Below the pieces are notes generated by a model that was not told where the DNA came from, searched no databases, and saw nothing but the letters and a program-made list of their open reading frames with translations. From NCBI GenBank assembly GCA_030150565.1, contig JASLFR010000077.1, positions 1-10,993 of the forward strand: a stretch of 10,993 nt of DNA. Reading direction: 5' to 3'. The position numbers were made by a program, and so were the translations under genes. Origin of the DNA: Cardiobacteriales bacterium. GTDB taxonomy: Bacteria > Pseudomonadota > Gammaproteobacteria > Cardiobacteriales > Wohlfahrtiimonadaceae. Below are positions 6,755 to 10,993 of the stretch, piece after piece (within the stretch, counting starts at the first letter, position 1; each line of letters starts with the position of its first letter).

Positions 6755-8044
6755 CTACGATTCAGCCCGCGCCTCTTCAAGCCCGTTGATACTCCCTTTA
6801 ATAAAAAAGAGGAGTAAGAGTGAGGGTATAAAGAGAAAAGCGGTGGTAATGAAGAAATTTTGCCAACCGAGCGCCTCTACCATAAAGCCCGATCCTCCCC
6901 CAAAGAGGCGTAACCCAACCGCTGCAAAACCTGATAGAAGCGCAAATTGAGTCGCGGATGCATTTCGGTCACACAGAAGCCCAAGAAGAAAGATAAAGGG
7001 GGTGGATGCAAAACCTGAAATAAAGTTCTCTACACTAATCGCAATCACTAAACGGAGAAGGGTCGGCTCTGCCAATACGTAGAGATAACTTAAATTGGTG
7101 ATTCCAATCATCACCGCTGAGAAGATGAGTGCACGATAGAGCTTCATCTTCGCAACGACAAGCCCCGCTACAAAAGCCCCTAAAATGGTTGCAACCGCTC
7201 CATAGAGCTTACTAATCGCCCCAATCTGCGCCCCTGTATACTCCATCTCAATATAGAATGCGTTAATCATCGTTCCTGCAATCGCATCAGGCAATTTAAA
7301 AGCGACAATAAAGAGCAGAATGAGGAGGGCATAGCGGTGCCCCCTAAAAAATTGGGTTAGAGCAGCACCAAACTGATAGAGCGCCTCTTTAGGAGTATTT
7401 ACCTCCAGTAAATCTAATCCTTCAATTTTTGGCTCTCGAATCAGAAGCGTTAAAGCAAAAATGGTGAAAAAGAGGAGAGTAATTAGCAGAAAGATATCGG
7501 GCCACGCCATAAAATCGGAGAGCGCAAGAACCCCCGCCCCCATCACAATCATCGCAATCCGATAACTCATCTGATAGGTGCTTGCTCCATAGATCTGCTC
7601 CTCTGAATTGAGATAATCGATCCTAAACGCATCCACCACAATATCTTGGCTAGCTGAGCTAACGGCTAAAAGGAAGATTAAACTCCCCACTAAATAGGGG
7701 GATTGGAGCGGATCGATCGAGGATAAGCTGAGAAAAATAAGCGCAATAATGAGCTGAAAAAAGAGAATCCACCCCTTTCTTCTCCCCGCTCGTGCAAAAA
7801 GAGGTAATCGATAGAGATCGAGCAGCGGCGCCCAGAGCCATTTGAAGGCGTAAGGGAGCCCGAGCAGCGTCGCCATTCCGATCGTCTCTTTCGTCACCCC
7901 ATACTGCTTTAACCAGAAAGTGAGGGTGGAGAGCGTCATCAAAATGGGCAATCCCGATGAGAAACCGAGTAGCGCAATCGAGAGGTTGACTGGCTTAAAG
8001 TAATTCCCCACCCCTCTCTTGCCCCCTCCATCAATATGGCTCAT
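6755..8044 (-). CDS. AmpG-family muropeptide permease (MFS)
   Basis: Product is 429 residues. AmpG brings GlcNAc-anhydroMurNAc peptides from the periplasm into the cytoplasm for peptidoglycan recycling and for ampC induction where present. Family landmarks are visible in order: LLGFSSGLP (26-33), TIGMATLLGLPYAFKWLWAPLLD (54-76), GRRKGW (87-92), and SASQDIVVDAFRID (130-143), the most characteristic block. A C-terminal half with GLRLFGGGSGFMVEALGW ends in helix. The N-terminal 16 residues are cytoplasmic and glycine-rich. It is shorter than E. coli AmpG (491) but within what I regard as normal for shorter family members. The ATG has AGGGGG six bases upstream; a GTG at codon 12 with GGAGG further upstream is a less likely alternative. 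It sits 64 bp after mgtE with no terminator between. Substrate is inferred from family only. Confidence 0.82.
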   Translation of the reverse strand: MSHIDGGGKRGVGNYFKPVNLSIALLGFSSGLPILMTLSTLTFWLKQYGVTKETIGMATLLGLPYAFKWLWAPLLDLYRLPLFARAGRRKGWILFFQLIIALIFLSLSSIDPLQSPYLVGSLIFLLAVSSASQDIVVDAFRIDYLNSEEQIYGASTYQMSYRIAMIVMGAGVLALSDFMAWPDIFLLITLLFFTIFALTLLIREPKIEGLDLLEVNTPKEALYQFGAALTQFFRGHRYALLILLFIVAFKLPDAIAGTMINAFYIEMEYTGAQIGAISKLYGAVATILGAFVAGLVVAKMKLYRALIFSAVMIGITNLSYLYVLAEPTLLRLVIAISVENFISGFASTPFIFLLGLLCDRNASATQFALLSGFAAVGLRLFGGGSGFMVEALGWQNFFITTAFLFIPSLLLLFFIKGSINGLEEARAES

Positions 8045-8108
8045 AACACGCCCCCTTAATCATCAAAAATAAAGTTTTAAGCGATCCCATCATCGATCCA
8101 ACTCAACT

Positions 8109-9215
8109 CTAAGCGATCCATGCAGAGAGCGTACTGAAGAGGCTCGCTACAGAATCGGGATTTAAGATAGAGCCTAAAAGCAGGTTCGCAATCCCAAAAT
8201 AGATAAATACACCTGCAATATCACAGATCGAGGTGACAAGAGGGGTACTTGCAGTTGCAGGGTCTAACTTCATAAAACGGAAGATAAAAGGAAGAATCGC
8301 CCCAAGCGCACCCCCAAAGAGAACCACAACCGTCATTGAGAGCCCAACCGTTAAGGAGAGCGCAAACGCAACCTCTTGCACCGCACCCCCATTAGGATCA
8401 TACCCACGATAGTAAGCAATCCCTGCAATCGCAACTGCCATCGTCAATCCAAGAAGAAGGGAGACGATTACCTCTTTACTGATCACTCTAAACCAATCTC
8501 GGGGGCGTACATCACCAACTGCCATTGAGCGAATCACAAGCGTTGTCGATTGAGACCCTGTATTCCCTCCACTTGCAATAAGAAGAGGTAAGAAGAAGAC
8601 AAGCTGTACATGAGCACCGATCAGATCCTCATAACTTGCAATTCCCGCCCCTGAAAGAAGATTAACAAAGACAAGAATGATGAGCCACGGAATCCGTTTA
8701 GCGTAGAGCCACATTAGAGGCGCTTTTAATAATCCCCCTTCAATCTGTTCATCTTCATCGATGCTGATAGAGGCCATTTTATGGATATCTTCCGTCGCCT
8801 CCTGCTCCATAACGTCCATCATCGTATCGACATGAACTACACCGAGCATATGCCCATTTGAATCGATAACAGGTACAGTTACAAGGTCGGTATCTTGGAA
8901 GATCTTTGCCGCATACTCTTGGTCGGTATTGATATCGAGATGAATAATCTTCACCTTCATAATATCGTTAATCTCAAGGGTCCCCTCCGCCCCAAGTAGC
9001 TCACGCAGAGAGAGTGCACCTGCTAAGCGCCCCTCATTATCCACCACAAAAAGATAGTGGATGCTCGCCTTTCCCCGCACCTTGGTCCGCAGCTCTTTAA
9101 TCGCCTCATCTACCGTTGCATGCTCTGAGATACTGATATACTCATCAGTCATCAGAGCACCGACTGAACCCTCCTCAAAGAGCGTCTCTTCTATTTCGTG
9201 CTCATTTTGTCTCAA
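8109..9215 (-). CDS. mgtE: MgtE-type magnesium transporter lacking the N-terminal domain
   Basis: Product is 368 residues from the TTG start. MgtE is a homodimeric Mg2+ channel whose cytoplasmic N and CBS domains close the pore when internal Mg2+ is high. Present here: two CBS domains (about residues 22-78 and 86-140), the connecting plug helix (about 140-170), then five membrane helices. The family signature LLIASGGNTGSQSTTLVIRSMA is present, and the pore Asp in TSICDIAGVFIYF (Asp332) corresponds to the conserved TM5 Asp of Thermus MgtE. The usual superhelical N domain of about 130 residues is absent, with only some 20 residues preceding CBS1 and no room upstream for it. Start: TTG at 9215 has AGGAG eight bases upstream. 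An upstream in-frame TTG at 9248 lies inside the terminator hairpin and is rejected. First gene of the presumed unit with ampG, nif3 and tamB. Confidence 0.9.
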   Translation of the reverse strand: MRQNEHEIEETLFEEGSVGALMTDEYISISEHATVDEAIKELRTKVRGKASIHYLFVVDNEGRLAGALSLRELLGAEGTLEINDIMKVKIIHLDINTDQEYAAKIFQDTDLVTVPVIDSNGHMLGVVHVDTMMDVMEQEATEDIHKMASISIDEDEQIEGGLLKAPLMWLYAKRIPWLIILVFVNLLSGAGIASYEDLIGAHVQLVFFLPLLIASGGNTGSQSTTLVIRSMAVGDVRPRDWFRVISKEVIVSLLLGLTMAVAIAGIAYYRGYDPNGGAVQEVAFALSLTVGLSMTVVVLFGGALGAILPFIFRFMKLDPATASTPLVTSICDIAGVFIYFGIANLLLGSILNPDSVASLFSTLSAWIA

Positions 9216-9223
9216 TTTATTCT

Positions 9224-9228
9224 CTCCT
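9224..9228 (-). promoter_or_regulatory. Ribosome binding site deciding the mgtE TTG start
   Basis: AAAAAGGAGAG on the minus strand contains AGGAG (9228-9224), eight bases before the TTG at 9215-9213. There is no ATG or GTG in frame nearby, so a TTG start is indicated. That would by itself lower translation. Confidence 0.65.
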
Positions 9229-9246
9229 TTTTCAATCCTGAGCAAC

Positions 9247-9279
9247 AAAAAAGGGGTAATCTATTGCAATCACCCCTTT
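9247..9279 (-). terminator. Intrinsic terminator in the mgtE leader (candidate attenuator)
   Basis: On the minus strand AAAGGGGT (9279-9272) pairs perfectly with ACCCCTTT (9257-9250) around a 14-nt loop. A run of six T (9252-9247) overlaps the end of the stem. It lies between the candidate mgtE promoter (9303-9331) and the mgtE ribosome binding site. No minus-strand gene lies upstream that it could be terminating, so premature termination of mgtE transcription is the natural reading. Confidence 0.72.
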
Positions 9280-9302
9280 CTTACTGATTTGATATCCCTC
9301 TA

Positions 9303-9331
9303 ATTATACAGATTTCACCTAAAAATGTATT
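9303..9331 (-). promoter_or_regulatory. Candidate mgtE promoter
   Basis: A perfect TATAAT (9308-9303 on the minus strand) with a poor -35 (AATACA, 9331-9326, 17-base spacer). The start would be near 9296, giving a leader of about 80 nt that contains the terminator hairpin. The weak -35 may mean an activator is used. Confidence 0.55.
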
Positions 9332-9365
9332 ACAAAAATAGCTAAAAGCACCCCTTATTATTGTG

Positions 9366-9371
9366 TATAAT
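9366..9371 (+). promoter_or_regulatory. Candidate trkA promoter -10 box
   Basis: A perfect TATAAT on the + strand. The hexamer 17 bases upstream (TAAAAG, 9343-9348) is a poor -35. The start would be near 9378. A small hairpin (CCGCT 9374-9378 with AGCGG 9384-9388) overlaps the presumed start. The trkA ATG lies about 35 nt downstream with only a weak ribosome binding site (AGAG three bases before it, or GAGAGG fourteen bases before it). Confidence 0.5.
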
Positions 9372-9413
9372 TGCCGCTCATTTAGCGGGATTTGAGAGGT
9401 TAAAATAGAGCAG

Positions 9414-10796
9414 ATGAAGATCTTAATATTAGGAGCAGGACAGGTGGGCTCTTCGGTTGCACAAGTGCTCTCTAAAGAATCCCAAAACGAAATTACAGTC
9501 GTTGATAGCGCCTACGCTCCACTAGCGGCCTTAAAAGAGCGTTACGATCTCCGAACCATTCGAGGAAATGGGGCACTCCCCTCCATTTTAGAGGAGGCCG
9601 ATGCTGCAAATACCGATATTATTATCGCTGCTACTTCAAGCGATGAGGTGAATATTGTCGCCTGTCAGCTCGCTCACACCCTCTTCAATATTGAGTTGAA
9701 GGTAGCCCGCATTCGGGATCAGGCGTATATCGATTTCTCTGAGCAGGTCTTTTTTGGTCCTAAAACAGAAGCCTCCTTCCATATCGATGTTGTCATTAGC
9801 CCTGAGATCCTCATCACCGATCAGATCAAAAATATTATTGAATTGCCAGGCGCGCAGGAGGTGCTCCGTTTTGCTAAAGGGCGAGCGGTGATGGTCTCTG
9901 TAGATGTTCATCCAAAAGCAGAGATGAATAATAAGCGTCTTGGGTATCTTAAGACGATTCTCCCCGATATTCGCCCCACCTTTGTTGCGCTTTTTCGGGA
10001 TGATGTTGAGCTCCCCATTAGTGATGATACGATTTTACGCTCCTACGATGAGCTCTATTTTCTCTCTGAACGGCCAGAAGCGCGCCATATCGTGCAAGCG
10101 TTCGATAGTGGAACGAAGGTGGCAAGAAAGATTATGATCGCAGGTGGGGGAAATATCGGCTCACAGCTTGCAGAGACATTGGAGAAATTTGCCCATGTGA
10201 AGGTGATTGAGCGGGATCGGAAAAATGCGCAGCTCCTCACCTCACACCTTAACGATAGCCTCGTGCTGCTTGGAGATTGTGCAGATGAGAATCTTCTTTT
10301 TGAAGAGAATATTGAGCATACCGATATCTTCTGCGCCGTCACCAATGATGATCAGACCAATATTCTTTCAGGAATGCTTGCAAAAAGATTGGGGGCAAAA
10401 TATGTGATCACCCTTGTCAATCGCTCCTCATTTTTAGAGCTGATTCAGGAAGAGTCGAATATCGACCTCGCTTTCTCCCCTCAACAGGTCACTTTGAGTA
10501 CACTACTCACCTATATTCGAAAAGGGGATATCGCACAAGTCTACTCAATCCGTGATGGAAATGCGGAAGTGATTGAAATTGTGGCTCACGGAAATGAGAA
10601 CAACTCGAAAATTATTAATCGCCCTGTGAATGAGATAAAATGGCCTGACAATGTAAATCTTGCGGGCATTATTCGCCATCGAAAGTTACTCACCATAGAT
10701 GATGAAACGCTCATTGCACCCAATGATCATATTGTACTCTTTATCACTGATAAAGAGAGTATTCCAGAAATCGAAGATCTATTCAAAATCAATTAA
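9414..10796 (+). CDS. trkA: Trk system potassium uptake regulator TrkA
   Basis: Product is 460 residues, against 458 in E. coli TrkA. TrkA is the peripheral cytoplasmic ring that binds NAD(H) and gates the TrkH/TrkG K+ channel. Two tandem copies of the RCK unit are visible. The first begins with the Rossmann motif GAGQVG (7-12) and an acidic residue at the end of strand 2 (Asp31), with its RCK-C part about 135-225. The second begins with GGGNIG (244-249) and Glu266, with its RCK-C part about 370-455. This duplicated arrangement is the full proteobacterial form rather than the single-unit KtrA type. No TrkH/TrkG gene is in the window. It is divergent from mgtE, so a K+ and a Mg2+ gene share the control region, and argG follows 14 nt later, suggesting read-through. 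Confidence 0.95.
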   Translation: MKILILGAGQVGSSVAQVLSKESQNEITVVDSAYAPLAALKERYDLRTIRGNGALPSILEEADAANTDIIIAATSSDEVNIVACQLAHTLFNIELKVARIRDQAYIDFSEQVFFGPKTEASFHIDVVISPEILITDQIKNIIELPGAQEVLRFAKGRAVMVSVDVHPKAEMNNKRLGYLKTILPDIRPTFVALFRDDVELPISDDTILRSYDELYFLSERPEARHIVQAFDSGTKVARKIMIAGGGNIGSQLAETLEKFAHVKVIERDRKNAQLLTSHLNDSLVLLGDCADENLLFEENIEHTDIFCAVTNDDQTNILSGMLAKRLGAKYVITLVNRSSFLELIQEESNIDLAFSPQQVTLSTLLTYIRKGDIAQVYSIRDGNAEVIEIVAHGNENNSKIINRPVNEIKWPDNVNLAGIIRHRKLLTIDDETLIAPNDHIVLFITDKESIPEIEDLFKIN

Positions 10797-10810
10797 AACA
10801 GGAGAAATTG

Positions 10811-10993
10811 ATGGAAAAAGTGAATAAAGTTGTCCTCGCCTACTCAGGTGGGCTTGATACCTCCGTCATCTTAAAATGGCTTCAAGATGAATATAATTGT
10901 GAAGTCGTGACCTTCACGGCAGATATCGGCCAAGGCGAAGAGGTTGAACCTGCACGCGCAAAGGCTGAGGCATTAGGCGTGAAAGAGATCTAT
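10811..10993 (+). CDS. argG: Argininosuccinate synthase, 5' part
   Basis: The first 61 codons of a gene that runs off the window. The enzyme joins citrulline and aspartate using ATP, forming argininosuccinate in arginine biosynthesis. The N-terminal ATP-binding PP-loop AYSGGLDTS is at residues 10-18, followed by the conserved FTADIGQGEE and EPARAKAEALG. Beginning almost directly with the PP-loop strand, it is of the common shorter argininosuccinate synthase type (about 400 residues) rather than the E. coli type with a longer N-terminus. The ATG has AGGAG (10800-10804) six bases upstream. The short gap to trkA with no terminator suggests it can be co-transcribed with it, although its own promoter inside trkA cannot be excluded. 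Confidence 0.95.
   Translation, partial: MEKVNKVVLAYSGGLDTSVILKWLQDEYNCEVVTFTADIGQGEEVEPARAKAEALGVKEIY

Noticed and set aside
7659..7841. 60-codon minus-strand ORF within the ampG-like gene, and other short ORFs inside tamB, mgtE and trkA
   Set aside because: They lie in other frames of well-supported genes, have no ribosome binding sites and show no recognisable protein features.
9232..9273. 13-codon GTG ORF in the mgtE leader, a possible Mg2+ leader peptide
   Set aside because: The ribosome binding site would abut the GTG, and there is only one proline and no acidic cluster of the kind known in leader peptides of Mg2+ transporter genes. The frame is imposed by the hairpin sequence.
9249..9300. 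M-box or other known Mg2+ riboswitch before mgtE
   Set aside because: The leader is about 80 nt in total and lacks the multi-helix M-box architecture; only the single terminator hairpin is visible.
9216..9413. mgtE truncated by a frameshift with the N domain encoded upstream
   Set aside because: Only about 200 bp separate mgtE from trkA, and they hold promoters and a terminator, so there is no space for about 130 codons.
1..10993. Mobile element, CRISPR array, toxin-antitoxin pair, tRNA or a multi-gene novel defence system
   Set aside because: I found no transposase or integrase motifs, no regularly spaced repeats and no tRNA cloverleaf. All long genes are recognisable housekeeping or transport families.

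Overview
The window looks like ordinary chromosome from an AT-leaning gammaproteobacterium. TamB, an AmpG-type permease, a YbgI/NIF3-type protein and a four-domain TrkA all have the gammaproteobacterial form. I would guess a member of the Ignatzschineria/Wohlfahrtiimonas/Cardiobacteriales area, but this is inference from gene content and feel, not a search. I see no phage, transposon, CRISPR array, rRNA or tRNA, and no clear novel multi-gene system. The less expected signals lie in the gaps between genes.

Layout. Bases 1-585 (+) are the 3' end of an FMN-binding glutamate synthase-family gene, closed by a strong intrinsic terminator (617-644). The gap 586-943 between convergent genes also holds a nested imperfect palindrome (661-796) whose non-Watson-Crick positions are all G.U pairs on the + strand. 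A minus-strand terminator (832-859) ends the next gene. Bases 944-2155 (-) encode a 12-helix MFS transporter with its own likely promoter (2329-2357) and a leader of about 165 nt. The AT-rich gap 2156-2577 also contains a possible 17-codon hydrophobic peptide ORF on the + strand and the terminator of the following operon.

Bases 9215 down to 2578 (-) look like one transcription unit, mgtE - ampG-like - nif3/ybgI-like - tamB, with gaps of 64, 26 and at most 68 nt and a terminator after tamB (2525-2555). The products are a Mg2+ channel without the usual N-terminal sensing domain, a muropeptide-type permease, a dinuclear-metal protein, and the periplasm-spanning TamB. No tamA lies next to tamB. 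The mgtE leader contains an intrinsic terminator between a consensus -10 box and the ribosome binding site, which suggests attenuation.

A divergent promoter region (about 9296-9380) separates this unit from trkA (9414-10796, +), the NAD(H)-binding regulator of K+ uptake. It is followed 14 nt later by the start of argG (argininosuccinate synthase), which runs off the window. Mg2+ and K+ transport genes therefore share one intergenic control region.
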